From Bacteroidaceae bacterium (lineage in GTDB: Bacteria > Bacteroidota > Bacteroidia > Bacteroidales > Bacteroidaceae), in contig CAAGGT010000276.1 of assembly GCA_900769465.1 (NCBI GenBank), positions 1 through 38,923 of the forward strand: a stretch of 38,923 bases of DNA, in the 5' to 3' direction. How positions within the stretch are numbered: position 1 is the first letter of the stretch; each line of letters starts with the position of its first letter. The position numbers and the translations under genes are program-made. This document shows, in pieces, positions 8,401 to 15,166 of this stretch. The notes beneath the pieces were generated by a model that was given only the letters and a program-made list of their open reading frames with translations, was not told the DNA's origin and ran no database searches.

Positions 8401-8422
8401 TCAAAGAAGTAAATCTTTTCAT
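5405..8422 (-). CDS. Large secreted multidomain surface protein, T9SS-like tail
   Basis: The 1005-residue protein starts with a signal peptide (MKRFTSLMLMLLCAVTTMFA, cut near 20). Two diverged modules follow at about 170-385 and 605-830, each with a beta-rich TYNF.Y segment and a W.FVGN.FDGY motif like a lectin-type or beta-trefoil fold. A helical FIVAR-like segment (about 390-460) lies between them. The end (about 962-1005) holds DLTGRRVEAITAPGIYIVGG, a tail resembling the type IX secretion sorting domain. No catalytic domain is recognised, so a binding or adhesion role at the cell surface is an inference. The divergent gene at 8861 is a paralogue sharing one such module, the penultimate region and almost the same tail. 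A TAnnTTTG promoter lies at 8491-8520. Confidence 0.85.
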   Translation of the reverse strand: MKRFTSLMLMLLCAVTTMFAQTLPATDKAFTVVAEGHNSGVKPGWAINDEGTAMVSFGNTAISNEAQKNFAFVQYDGKVYLYSVWAQKFVQKNMSLTDALPVDDIKVENVDGGKFYFKYDDSHNMNIGGSKQLAPNGWSIKDGGNQYTLTEVADFDATAALAILDNSCTITYNFTYNGNVVATQVTKINKGANYPAFTSLPWGAAATVPTGTADADETVEIVCTVDTAVLPFVPSATYDDANMKWYYVKNNNTYYLSHKADQGYIALDNAVKTIDENNKDAFTWAFVGNPFDGYHIVNRATGNTHVLSSSTSVEGNDANVFPVMTELSTLASGNNEYWIPTSSSDIENGFYLAQKGFASNRLNNRGSKLAYWTGGADGGSTFTVIERPMGPVAELEALIAEAETLLNANSGSKIGEYTAVTSTALSTAIATAKAIEEANITAADVEALQAAIDGLAINLPTAGNYYQFHSSLAAFTETKAVHGTDGNPGWKTLNNDDKNFYWKAVATGNGIALQNAANGKYLCGNEGRSGAWSLSDTPSEIDVKIFSKAENEKGYEYGVILNGWQMHANNHGGGANASGNLVSWNTDNANSASSWFILEVELQEFFTVTYNFKYGEEVKYTHSVELAKGAAFPSVDVALPYGVTTDFAVPGGTVTENATFDFNLTIVNEVPFEAVESGTPTTWYYTRMHGNSAVTSYIQDNGENNVEWLDKSVAADEIDSHLWGFVGNIFDGYKVVNKGSGNAIKSTGSGAATMASVADATVFVAMTSQNTTEGTFCLRYPNGNYLNAQGEGVYHYGDNDNGSSFFLTKYEETNVTVSSAEWATMYLGYAVYVPENVNVYAVTGAENGYVTKSQLEGVIPANTGVLLENAGTYTFKKAIATEFANVEGNLMNGSVEDTYVEGTAYVLANDSELGVGMYKAELNKDAEGNEGTTHFLNNAGKAYLVLPTANETVAFYGLDWDGTTGIENVEVENEVKTIYDLTGRRVEAITAPGIYIVGGRKVLVK

Positions 8423-8490
8423 TTTTGTTAATTAATAATTAGTATTTTAGATTAAATTTATCCTTAATTTATTGCGTAAAACGTGCGGTG

Positions 8491-8520
8491 CAAAAGTAAC
8501 CCGGCACACTACTCTACAAA
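8491..8520 (-). promoter_or_regulatory. Promoter of the left surface-protein gene
   Basis: On the minus strand TACTTTTG (8491-8498) is a -7 box and TTTG (8517-8520) lies 18 bases upstream, matching the Bacteroidetes pattern. The leader would be about 60 bases. The A-rich stretch from 8521 to 8775 up to the opposite promoter holds no gene that I can support. Confidence 0.7.
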
Positions 8521-8775
8521 ACCGCGCAAAGTTAATAAAAAAAAATCCAAACCAATCCATTTTAAGCAAAAATTCAACAAACTGCGCAAAAATTTGTTCA
8601 GCCTCGGGAATAGATTACACCAAGCAGAACAAAGCGTTAGCAACATAGTAAAACAAAGCCACCCCAACGAACATCCGAAGCCCTCGCAAACCGTCATTTT
8701 TCTTCAACAAAATCTGTTTTTCAACACTTTCCCTCAACAAAATTCCAAAACACCTTAATATATATAACATAAAGC

Positions 8776-8806
8776 TTTGCAAATTACCAAACTTTAACTA
8801 TATTTG
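8776..8806 (+). promoter_or_regulatory. Promoter of the right surface-protein gene
   Basis: TTTG (8776-8779) and TATATTTG (8799-8806) are spaced by 19 bases, a full match to the Bacteroidetes -33/-7 pattern. The predicted start leaves a leader of about 45 bases before the ATG at 8861. Confidence 0.75.
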
Positions 8807-8860
8807 CACGATTAAACAAACCATCAAAGAATTACACAACAACCTAAAAACAATAAACTT

Positions 8861-11152
8861 ATGAGAAAATTTACTTTATTTTTGATGTCGTTGTTCCTCT
8901 CAGTAGGTGCAATGGCGCAAGTTAATTACACCCCCACAAACACAGGAGCAAAGACCAACACTGGTCGCAATATGACTTCTGTTGTTCTCGGTGACAACAC
9001 TTATACATTGGCAGGCAATGACCCTGGACAATGTTATGTTGACAAGTATAACAATGTCACTTTCAATGTTGAACCAGGCAAAACTTACAACCTTGAAATC
9101 AACACAGGCGGTAGCTGGATACACGGTTTTGTTTTTGTTGACTTTGCCAATGATGGTTTTACAGCAAGCGTAACAGATAGCTGGAAGCCTGCGGGAGACC
9201 TTGTTGCTTACTCATTCTACAACAACAACAGCAGCAGTGATGCCAGCGGTTGGAACAGCACAGGTGATGTAATCAGCGGTAACAACCGTAACAGACCTGC
9301 AATTCCAAGCTGGACAGTTCCTGCAGATTTGACACCCGGCGAATATCGCATCCGTTTCAAGCTCGACTGGTGTAATATTGACCCAGACGGCGACAAGGAT
9401 GGCAAATTTGGTGACTTTATGGCTAACGGTGGCCAGATTCTTGATGCAAAACTTGTAGTTGTTGGTGAAATTCCCGAGTATGAGGTTACCTATAACTATT
9501 CATACAATGATGTTGTTGTAAAGACTGTAACACATACTGTTGCTGAAGGAAGTAATTACCCTGCTCATGACTTGAACCTCTATGGAGCAAGCTACGAGAA
9601 TGTTCCAGCAGGCAATGTAACAGAGGATACAGAGGTTACAATCAATGTAACATTCAATTTGCCTTTTGAGTTTGCTGCAACATATGATGCAATTGGTGAG
9701 AACTGGTACTACCTTTCAATTGGCCAGGCCGGCTATCTGCTCTATCATGTAGAAAATGCTAATCATATTGCATTGGACAGAACTGTAGTTGACGAGGCTA
9801 ACAAGGATGCTTATTTGTGGGCTTTTGTCGGAAACCCATTTGACGGTTACAAGCTCGTGAACCGTGCTAAAGGTGATGGTTACATCCTTTCTTCTTCTAC
9901 CACAATGGCTGGAACTACCGGTTCTGATACATGGCCAATTATGACAGCCGAGCCTGTAGATGGAGGCAATAACACTTACTGGATAGCAACAGCCAGCACA
10001 GACCTTGGCGAAGGTGGATTCTACCTTGGTCAGAAAGATAATTTAGCCAACAAGATGAACAACCGTGACAGCAAGCTTGCTTATTGGAACGGTGGCGCCG
10101 ACCACGGTTCTACATTCAAAGTGCGCCACATGAACGCAATAGCTCCAGTAGCATTCAATTGGGCTGCTACAACTCAGTGGACTGCAGTGACTGCTGCAGA
10201 TTGCACATCTTCTCTTGTATGGGACAACCAGTACACAGGTGGTATCAAATACATCGAGCAGGCAATAACTGTAAACTCTCCTGTAACAGCAGAAGTAACT
10301 TTCACATATTCATCAGGTGACAAGCGACTGAACATCCGTGGTGTTGAGGTTATTGATGCTAAGGGCAACGTTGTTGCCGGTGATTATCATGTAGGCCAGG
10401 CCGGTGGTAGCCATATTGACAATGTTTACAGCGTGCAGGTTGCAGAAGCCGGTACATACACCGTACGTTGCTATGCGACAGAGGGTGAGTATATATTTAA
10501 CGGTAACACCAACAACGACACCTTTGACAATACAAACGGTACAATTAGTGTTGCAATGACCAAATTCGATGCTAAGGTTTTGACAAAGGATATTACATTC
10601 GCAGCCGAGTACGCAACACTCCACTTGGGCTACAAGGTAGCAATCCCTGAAGGTGTAAAGGCTTATGTTGCCGTTTCAACAAACAACGGTCATGTACAGT
10701 TTGAGGAAATCAAGAATGTAATTCCAGCTGTAACTCCTGTTCTTTTGGAGAATGTCGGCGAGAACAAAACTTATACATTTGCTTACACTGATAATACTGC
10801 CGCAACAGTTGAAACAAACCTTCTCAAGGGTTCAATAGCAAACCGCTATGTAACAGGTGATGCTTATGTACTTACTCTCAAAGAGGGTGTAGTATGCTTC
10901 GGTGGTGTAGATCTAAACCAGTTGGATGACACAGCATTCCTCAATAACGCAAACAAGGTTTACTTGCCAAAGACAGCAGGCATGAACGCAGCGTCTTACA
11001 GCTTCCGCTTTGAGGAGGGCACAACAGGCATTGAGAATGTAGAGGTTGAGAACGAGGTGAAGACAATCTACGACCTCACAGGCCGCCGCGTTGAGACAAT
11101 CACAGCTCCCGGTATCTATATTGTAAATGGCAAAAAAGTTCTTGTAAAGTAA
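8861..11152 (+). CDS. Large secreted GEVED-domain surface protein, T9SS-like tail
   Basis: The 763-residue protein has a signal peptide (MRKFTLFLMSLFLSVGAMAQ). Residues about 45-205 form a GEVED-like beta domain (GFVFVDFANDGF, PGEYRIRFKLDWCNIDPDGD). The TYNYSYND segment at 208 and WAFVGNPFDGYKLVNRAKGD near 320 repeat the module of the divergent 1005-residue paralogue. A later region (about 577-700, YATLHLGYKVAIPEGVKAYV) is also shared. The tail (722-763, DLTGRRVETITAPGIYIVNG) resembles a type IX sorting domain. No enzyme fold is seen. Carbohydrate or protein binding at the surface is inferred from the domain types. It is followed by the leader RNA and the right peptide gene. Confidence 0.85.
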   Translation: MRKFTLFLMSLFLSVGAMAQVNYTPTNTGAKTNTGRNMTSVVLGDNTYTLAGNDPGQCYVDKYNNVTFNVEPGKTYNLEINTGGSWIHGFVFVDFANDGFTASVTDSWKPAGDLVAYSFYNNNSSSDASGWNSTGDVISGNNRNRPAIPSWTVPADLTPGEYRIRFKLDWCNIDPDGDKDGKFGDFMANGGQILDAKLVVVGEIPEYEVTYNYSYNDVVVKTVTHTVAEGSNYPAHDLNLYGASYENVPAGNVTEDTEVTINVTFNLPFEFAATYDAIGENWYYLSIGQAGYLLYHVENANHIALDRTVVDEANKDAYLWAFVGNPFDGYKLVNRAKGDGYILSSSTTMAGTTGSDTWPIMTAEPVDGGNNTYWIATASTDLGEGGFYLGQKDNLANKMNNRDSKLAYWNGGADHGSTFKVRHMNAIAPVAFNWAATTQWTAVTAADCTSSLVWDNQYTGGIKYIEQAITVNSPVTAEVTFTYSSGDKRLNIRGVEVIDAKGNVVAGDYHVGQAGGSHIDNVYSVQVAEAGTYTVRCYATEGEYIFNGNTNNDTFDNTNGTISVAMTKFDAKVLTKDITFAAEYATLHLGYKVAIPEGVKAYVAVSTNNGHVQFEEIKNVIPAVTPVLLENVGENKTYTFAYTDNTAATVETNLLKGSIANRYVTGDAYVLTLKEGVVCFGGVDLNQLDDTAFLNNANKVYLPKTAGMNAASYSFRFEEGTTGIENVEVENEVKTIYDLTGRRVETITAPGIYIVNGKKVLVK

Positions 11153-11187
11153 GATAAATTTTAGACATAAGAACATAAGTTCTATGG

Positions 11188-11311
11188 CGTAAAACCGATA
11201 ATGAAACAAATTTATGTGGACTGCATGCAAGCAGTTTGTATGCAGTCGCATAAAATTTGTTTAAAAATGCACCTTAGTGCATTGCAACAAAAATGTTGCT
11301 TAGGTTTTACG
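11188..11311 (+). ncRNA. Structured junction-like leader RNA (right copy)
   Basis: A 9-bp closing stem (CGTAAAACC 11188-11196 with GGTTTTACG 11303-11311) encloses three hairpins: a 59-base one (11204-11262, outer stem AAACAAATTT/AAATTTGTTT), AATGCAC-loop-GTGCATT (11266-11283) and GCAACA-AAAA-TGTTGC (11284-11299). This is the same architecture as 5224-5351, while most stems differ by paired changes. The flanks (GACATAAG...ACATAAG before, TTTTGTTCTTTTGTTCTTCTG and ATAATTATACGATAT after) are nearly identical in both copies. The peptide start codon lies 71 bases downstream. Confidence 0.6.
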
Positions 11312-11382
11312 AGTATCACATGAACACACATTTTGTTCTTTTGTTCTTCTGTCCAAAACCGAAAAAAATAATTATACGATAT

Positions 11383-11550
11383 ATGAAGAAGACTTATGTA
11401 TCACCTCTTATGGTAGAGGTAAACGTTGAAGCGGAGTCAATGCTTGCAGCTTCATTGAAATTGGATAAAAACAACACAGTAGATACCTCGGCCGAGGGCG
11501 GCCAGCTCGGTGGCAACCACCGCGGTGAATGGGGCAATTTGTGGAACTAA
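11383..11550 (+). CDS. Small conserved Gly-Gly/Trp peptide (right copy)
   Basis: The 55-residue product starts at the ATG at 11383 (MKKTYVSPLMVEVNVEAES) and ends with the same 17 residues, GGQLGGNHRGEWGNLWN, as the left copy. Changes cluster in the N-terminal half and in the LDKNNTVDTSAEGG spacer. The start is preferred over the in-frame ATG at 11293 because the conserved block begins at 11383 in both copies and the upstream part is RNA structure. Function is unknown. A secreted signal or modified peptide cut after QLGG is one possibility, a small cytosolic regulator another. Confidence 0.75.
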   Translation: MKKTYVSPLMVEVNVEAESMLAASLKLDKNNTVDTSAEGGQLGGNHRGEWGNLWN

Positions 11551-11588
11551 AAATAAAATGGGAGGCTAAGTGCTTCCCATTTTATTTT
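11550..11588 (+). terminator. Hairpin after the right peptide gene
   Basis: A 14-bp stem (AAAATAAAATGGGA 11550-11563 with TCCCATTTTATTTT 11575-11588) starts at the last base of the stop codon. Its T-rich 3' arm fits an intrinsic terminator. Further out, CAAATTGCCCCAT (11594-11606) is complementary to codons of the peptide end, extending the palindrome into the coding sequence. Confidence 0.7.
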
Positions 11589-11607
11589 GTCCTCAAATTG
11601 CCCCATC

Positions 11608-11684
11608 AAGCACCCTTGCAGCAAAAGGTCGCGGGTTGCGTGGAGTAAGTCACGCCCCGCGGGTTGCGGAAAGCAAGGGTGCTT
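11608..11684 (+). repeat. Variable-stem repeat unit 1
   Basis: End pair AAGCACCCTTGC / GCAAGGGTGCTT (12 bp, perfect), core from AGCAAAAGGTCGCGGG to CGCGGGTTGCGGAAA. This is the counterpart of the left unit at 4735-4814. Confidence 0.75.
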
Positions 11685-11714
11685 AATGGGATGCCACATA
11701 GTGGCAAATGTGCT

Positions 11715-11827
11715 AATGCGTGCAGAGGTAGGTCGCGCGTAGTGTAGAAACTCCCTCCCCCTTGCGGGTACTCCCTCTTTAAGAGGGAGAGTTTTCACGC
11801 CGTGCGGGCCTCGTTAAAGCACGCATT
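11715..11827 (+). repeat. Variable-stem repeat unit 2, with inserted hairpin
   Basis: End pair AATGCGTGC / GCACGCATT (9 bp, perfect). The core starts AGAGGTAGGTCGCGCG and ends GTGCGGGCCTCGTTAAA, and its centre holds the CTCCCTCTTTAAGAGGGAG hairpin. Confidence 0.7.
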
Positions 11828-11832
11828 GAAAA

Positions 11833-11864
11833 TGGGGCAATTTGTGGCAGTAATCCACAAATTG
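11833..11864 (+). pseudogene. Remnant of peptide 3' end (WGNLWQ-stop) with hairpin
   Basis: TGGGGCAATTTGTGG (11833-11847) is identical to the DNA encoding WGNLW in the right peptide gene, followed by a Gln codon and TAA (11851-11853). A stop codon lies two codons upstream, so only six codons remain. A 10-bp hairpin (CAATTTGTGG / CCACAAATTG) covers it. Confidence 0.5.
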
Positions 11865-11951
11865 ACCTATCGCGAGTTTTGCAGCAAAAGGTCGCGGGCA
11901 GCGCAGACGTAGGTTGCGCCCCGCGGGTTGCGATAAAGCAAAACGAGTCAA

Positions 11952-11972
11952 TGGGGTAACCTTTGGAATTAA
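11952..11972 (+). pseudogene. Remnant of peptide 3' end (WGNLWN-stop)
   Basis: These 21 bases match the last 21 bases of the left peptide gene (WGNLWN plus TAA) at 20 of 21 positions, and nothing upstream resembles the rest of the gene. A strong hairpin (AAATAGTAATGGCGAGG / CCTCGCCATTACTATTT, 11971-12010) follows directly, as after the intact genes. Confidence 0.55.
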
Positions 11973-12014
11973 ATAGTAATGGCGAGGAAAAATCCTCGCC
12001 ATTACTATTTAATC

Positions 12015-12138
12015 GACAACACGCGTAGCAAAAGGTCGCGGGCAGGATGCTCCCTCCCCTCAGTCGGCAAACCGACAGCTCCCCTCGGGCAGGGGAGCAA
12101 CTTTCATTCCCCGTGGGTCACGATTAGCGCGTGTTGTC
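12015..12138 (+). repeat. Variable-stem repeat unit 4, with inserted hairpins
   Basis: End pair GACAACACGCG / CGCGTGTTGTC (11 bp, perfect). The core begins TAGCAAAAGGTCGCGGG and ends CCGTGGGTCACGATTA. Its centre carries two hairpins (GTCGGCAAACCGAC and GCTCCCCTCGGGCAGGGGAGC). The same unit sits inverted near 4505-4610 in the left array. Confidence 0.7.
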
Positions 12139-12153
12139 AATTTTTTAATCGAT

Positions 12154-12225
12154 GACACTAGCAGCGAATGGTCGCAGGTAGCACGGATACAGGTCGTGCC
12201 CTGCGGGTCGCGAAAAGCTAGTGTC
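12154..12225 (+). repeat. Variable-stem repeat unit 5
   Basis: End pair GACACTAGC / GCTAGTGTC (9 bp, perfect) around a diverged core (AGCGAATGGTCGCAGG ... CTGCGGGTCGCGAAAA). The core differs from unit 1, yet the ends still pair exactly. Confidence 0.7.
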
Positions 12226-12422
12226 GTCAATTTTTATTTTAATAGATAAAACACACAGCAAAGTTCAAGCGTAGTGCATAAACTCCCTCCCGGCTAAAGC
12301 CGTACTCCCTCTTTAAAAAGCGGGAGAGTTGTCATGCTGCAAAAGGTCGCGCGTAGTGTGGTGCCAGTCACACCGCGCGGGTTGCGATAAAGCAAAACGA
12401 GTCAATGGGGCAGCGAATGCTA

Positions 12423-12450
12423 TAAAGGCGAGGAAAAATCCTCGCCTTTA
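12423..12450. terminator. Hairpin between right array and TPR gene
   Basis: An 11-bp stem (TAAAGGCGAGG / CCTCGCCTTTA) with an AAAAAT loop lies 53 bases beyond the TPR gene stop. It shares its GGCGAGGAAAAATCCTCGCC centre with the hairpin at 11980-12000, so it may be part of the array rather than a dedicated terminator. Confidence 0.4.
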
Positions 12451-12503
12451 CTATTTATAGTTCCTGTTGCTACAAGAGCGGTTAATTGGGGAAGCATTTG
12501 ATG

Positions 12504-14498
12504 TTATCTGAACCTTTTTATAACACTATAGGCCTGATACATTCCAAGTTCACCGGCTTTGCTAAGGTCGGCCACACCACCCTCGGCATTGCCTGTGTAG
12601 ATTTTTGCCAAGCCGCGATTATAATAAGCCTCGGCAAAACGGTCGTTAAGCGAGATAGCCTTTGTGTAATCAACGATTGCCGACCTGAAGTCATTCATTT
12701 TGGCCGATACATTGGCCCGGTTGAAATAGGCCTCGACAAATGCAGGCTGCAACTCGATAACACGGTCAAGGTCCTCCTTGACAAGGCGGTAGTCTATGTC
12801 ATTGAGTGCAATGCCATGCTTGGGGGCGAGTGATTTGACATCATCGGCCACATTGAGCCTGTTCAGCTCAAGCTGCTTGTAACGCACGAAAGCACGGATG
12901 AAATAGAGGCTCCAGTCGTTACCGGAGGCCTGCACAGCCTTATCTATATCGGACATTGCCGCTTCGATGTCCTGTACCAGATAGTAGTCTATGGCACGCT
13001 CACGACGGGCAAAGGCATCGTCACCCGCAGCGGTGATGTTCTTGGAGACCTCGTCAACGTGTGCAAAATGATATTCGGCCTCGCTGCCTGTGAGAGCGCG
13101 TTCCTTGTTGGTGAGCAGCAACGGACGTGAGCCGTCACGCTCGGCATTGAGGTCCTCTACTAGGCCATTGAAACCCACAACGGCATTTGCATCCCGGTAA
13201 CAAGTGAGGACAAAAAGAGGCTCAAGCTCAACATATATGTTACGATTCTGTACCTTACCGCGCGCCTCGGTTGTATAGGTGTTTGAATTTGCATCGGCAG
13301 GGGCAATCATCTTATTATAGTTTCGCACATTCTCGTCCGAGCGTTTGCGCACCGAATCGTCCTGGGCCGAATACTCCTTTTGCACCGATGCTATTCCGTT
13401 GAGATATATCTCCTGTCGACGGTTGAAAAGCCACTCTTCATCGGCCTTTGCTCCTTTGATGTCGCCCTGTTTGCGACGGGCTGTGGCACGTCCGTTATAG
13501 GCTTGTTCAAAGTTTGGATAGGCGGCAATGACAGCTGTATAATCATCTACAGCACCTTTATAATCACCTGTTGCTGAGCGCAGCAGGGCGCGGTTGAAAC
13601 GTGCAAGAGTATTGTCGGGGTCGACACCAAGCACCATATCGAAATCCTCTATGGCACGGTTGTTGTCGCCAAACTCCATCAGGAGCAAACCGCGGTTGTA
13701 ATGGGCGGTGAGGCTGGTGGAATCGGTATACACCGCCATATCGAAATCGGCAAGCGCACCCCTCAAGTCCTCGCGGTAATAACGCACAAGGCCTCGGTTG
13801 GCATAGCTGTGACTGCGGCCGGGCAACAGGTCTATCGACTTGTTCAAATCGGTTTCGGCATCCTCATAGGCCCCCATCGCATAATGCACCATTGAACGTG
13901 CATCGTACACGTTGGCAGAGTATTTGTCGAGTGCTACGGCTTTGTTGGACATTTCAAGAGCTTTGAGCGTATCCTGCATATTCATTGCAACCTGTGTACG
14001 CATAACGTGTGCAGCGCTGTTGCGGGGGGCAAAAAGGAGCAACGAGTCCACCACCCCGGCAGCACGCTCCCATTGGTTGGCTTGCATGAGAATTGCGGCA
14101 AGGTTCTGCCACATATTCACATTCTGAGGGTCGTACATTATGGCCGTGCGGATATCCTGTTCGGCAAGCGCAAGACTGTCGAGATTGGCACGACAGAGAC
14201 CGCGCAGCTGATAGCTGCGCGCCACATAGGGATTACGCTCTATTGCAAGAGTGAGATCCTCTCCCGCGCCAATGAAATCATCGAGATAGAACTTTGCGAG
14301 GCCACGGAAGAAATATGGTTCGTGAAGGAACGGCTTGGCATCTATCACCTTGTTGAAATATTGGATGGAGAGGACATAGTCCTCGAAATGGAGCGCATTG
14401 CGCCCAATCTCCATCACCCTCGCGGTATTCAACTGTGCCAAGCCGAACAACGGGGCAAACAGCGCTACGAGAGCCGTTATTGCCCTGCGCAGAATCAT
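12504..14498 (-). CDS. Secreted tetratricopeptide-repeat protein
   Basis: The 664-residue protein has a signal peptide (MILRRAITALVALFAPLFGL, cut before or after AQ) and many 34-residue TPR units (for example YVLSIQYFNKVIDAKPFLHE, AYEDAETDLNKSIDLLPGRS, NRAIEDFDMVLGVDPDNTLA, DFRSAIVDYTKAISLNDRFA). A region around 360-440 is less repeat-like. TPRs form helical scaffolds for protein binding, so an assembly or scaffolding role in the envelope is likely, with no specific partner visible. I take the ATG at 14498 because it overlaps the def stop as ATGA, which suggests translational coupling. An in-frame start ten codons upstream (14528) would lengthen the overlap without homology. Confidence 0.85.
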   Translation of the reverse strand: MILRRAITALVALFAPLFGLAQLNTARVMEIGRNALHFEDYVLSIQYFNKVIDAKPFLHEPYFFRGLAKFYLDDFIGAGEDLTLAIERNPYVARSYQLRGLCRANLDSLALAEQDIRTAIMYDPQNVNMWQNLAAILMQANQWERAAGVVDSLLLFAPRNSAAHVMRTQVAMNMQDTLKALEMSNKAVALDKYSANVYDARSMVHYAMGAYEDAETDLNKSIDLLPGRSHSYANRGLVRYYREDLRGALADFDMAVYTDSTSLTAHYNRGLLLMEFGDNNRAIEDFDMVLGVDPDNTLARFNRALLRSATGDYKGAVDDYTAVIAAYPNFEQAYNGRATARRKQGDIKGAKADEEWLFNRRQEIYLNGIASVQKEYSAQDDSVRKRSDENVRNYNKMIAPADANSNTYTTEARGKVQNRNIYVELEPLFVLTCYRDANAVVGFNGLVEDLNAERDGSRPLLLTNKERALTGSEAEYHFAHVDEVSKNITAAGDDAFARRERAIDYYLVQDIEAAMSDIDKAVQASGNDWSLYFIRAFVRYKQLELNRLNVADDVKSLAPKHGIALNDIDYRLVKEDLDRVIELQPAFVEAYFNRANVSAKMNDFRSAIVDYTKAISLNDRFAEAYYNRGLAKIYTGNAEGGVADLSKAGELGMYQAYSVIKRFR

Positions 14499-15052
14499 CG
14501 CAACACGCGCTTTACCTTGTAATCGCAAGCTACCTTACCCTTTGCCAAATTACCCAATTTGTTCTTGTTCATCTGGCGACGAAGGGGTGAAAGACGGTCC
14601 GAGAACACCTTGCCTTCGAGGTGGTCGAATTCGTGCTGCATCACACGGGCAAGATAGCCCTCGACCCACTCGTCGTGTTCAACGAAGTTTTCATCGAGAT
14701 AGGTCACGTGTATGCGCGAAGGACGGGTTACCTTCTCATGGATACCGGGGAGGCTCAAACAGCCCTCCTCCATCGTATCGGTCTCGTCGGATGTCTCAAT
14801 TATATGGGCATTGATATACACGCGACGGAAATCCTTGAATTCGGGTTCATCCTCGGCAAGGACATCAAGGTCGACAACTACCAGGCGGATGGCAAGACCA
14901 ATCTGCGGAGCAGCAAGGCCAATACCCGATGCGTGGTGCATTGTGTCGAACATATTCTCAATAAGTTCCTTGAGGTTGGGATATTCTGCATTGATATCCT
15001 CGGCAACCTTCTTGAGTACGGGCTGCCCGTAGAGATAAATAGGTAGTATCAT
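14495..15052 (-). CDS. def: Peptide deformylase
   Basis: It removes the N-terminal formyl group from new proteins using a bound metal ion. All three family motifs are present in the 185 residues: GIGLAAPQIG (43-52), EGCLSLPG with metal-ligand Cys98, and QHEFDHLEG with His140, Glu141 and His144. A basic tail (KLGNLAKGKVACDYKVKR) follows. It overlaps the TPR gene by four bases and lies 114 bases downstream of ruvX on the same strand. Confidence 0.97.
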   Translation of the reverse strand: MILPIYLYGQPVLKKVAEDINAEYPNLKELIENMFDTMHHASGIGLAAPQIGLAIRLVVVDLDVLAEDEPEFKDFRRVYINAHIIETSDETDTMEEGCLSLPGIHEKVTRPSRIHVTYLDENFVEHDEWVEGYLARVMQHEFDHLEGKVFSDRLSPLRRQMNKNKLGNLAKGKVACDYKVKRVLR

Positions 15053-15119
15053 ATCTTTAATTTATTGTTCTTTTCAAATGTCATAAAACCCAAAAAGCGG
15101 AAAGCTCGTGCAAATGAGC

Positions 15120-15146
15120 GAAACGCAAAGTTTACTTTAGCGTTTC
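15120..15146 (-). terminator. Hairpin between ruvX and def
   Basis: GAAACGCAAAGT and ACTTTAGCGTTTC pair with a one-base bulge around a 2-base loop. A T-run appears only about 30 bases later on the minus strand, next to a second small hairpin (GCTC/GAGC). It may be a weak terminator or an RNA-processing site within the operon. Confidence 0.35.
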
Positions 15147-15166
15147 ACTGCGAGTGCAGCCGAGGT

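Larger units (their letters stand above)
11591..12470. repeat. Right mosaic hairpin-repeat array
   Basis: No gene is seen in these 880 bases. The block holds at least five units in which a variable 7-12 bp inverted end pair brackets a core starting AGCAAAAGGTCGCG-like and ending CGCGGGTTGCGATAAA-like. Some units carry inserted hairpins (CTCCCTCTTTAAGAGGGAG; CTCCCCTCGGGCAGGGGAG). Between units lie short pieces matching the 3' end of the peptide gene. Large parts match the left array in reverse complement. Frames such as 11547-11798 and 11814-12002 (minus) are repeat translations. Confidence 0.85.

Noticed and set aside
11591..12470. CRISPR array
   Set aside because: Units are irregular in length, are palindromic, have no regular spacers, and no cas gene is in the window.
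4300..12470. Insertion sequence or integron
   Set aside because: No transposase or integrase is encoded, target-site duplications are not seen, and the terminal repeats are not fixed in sequence.
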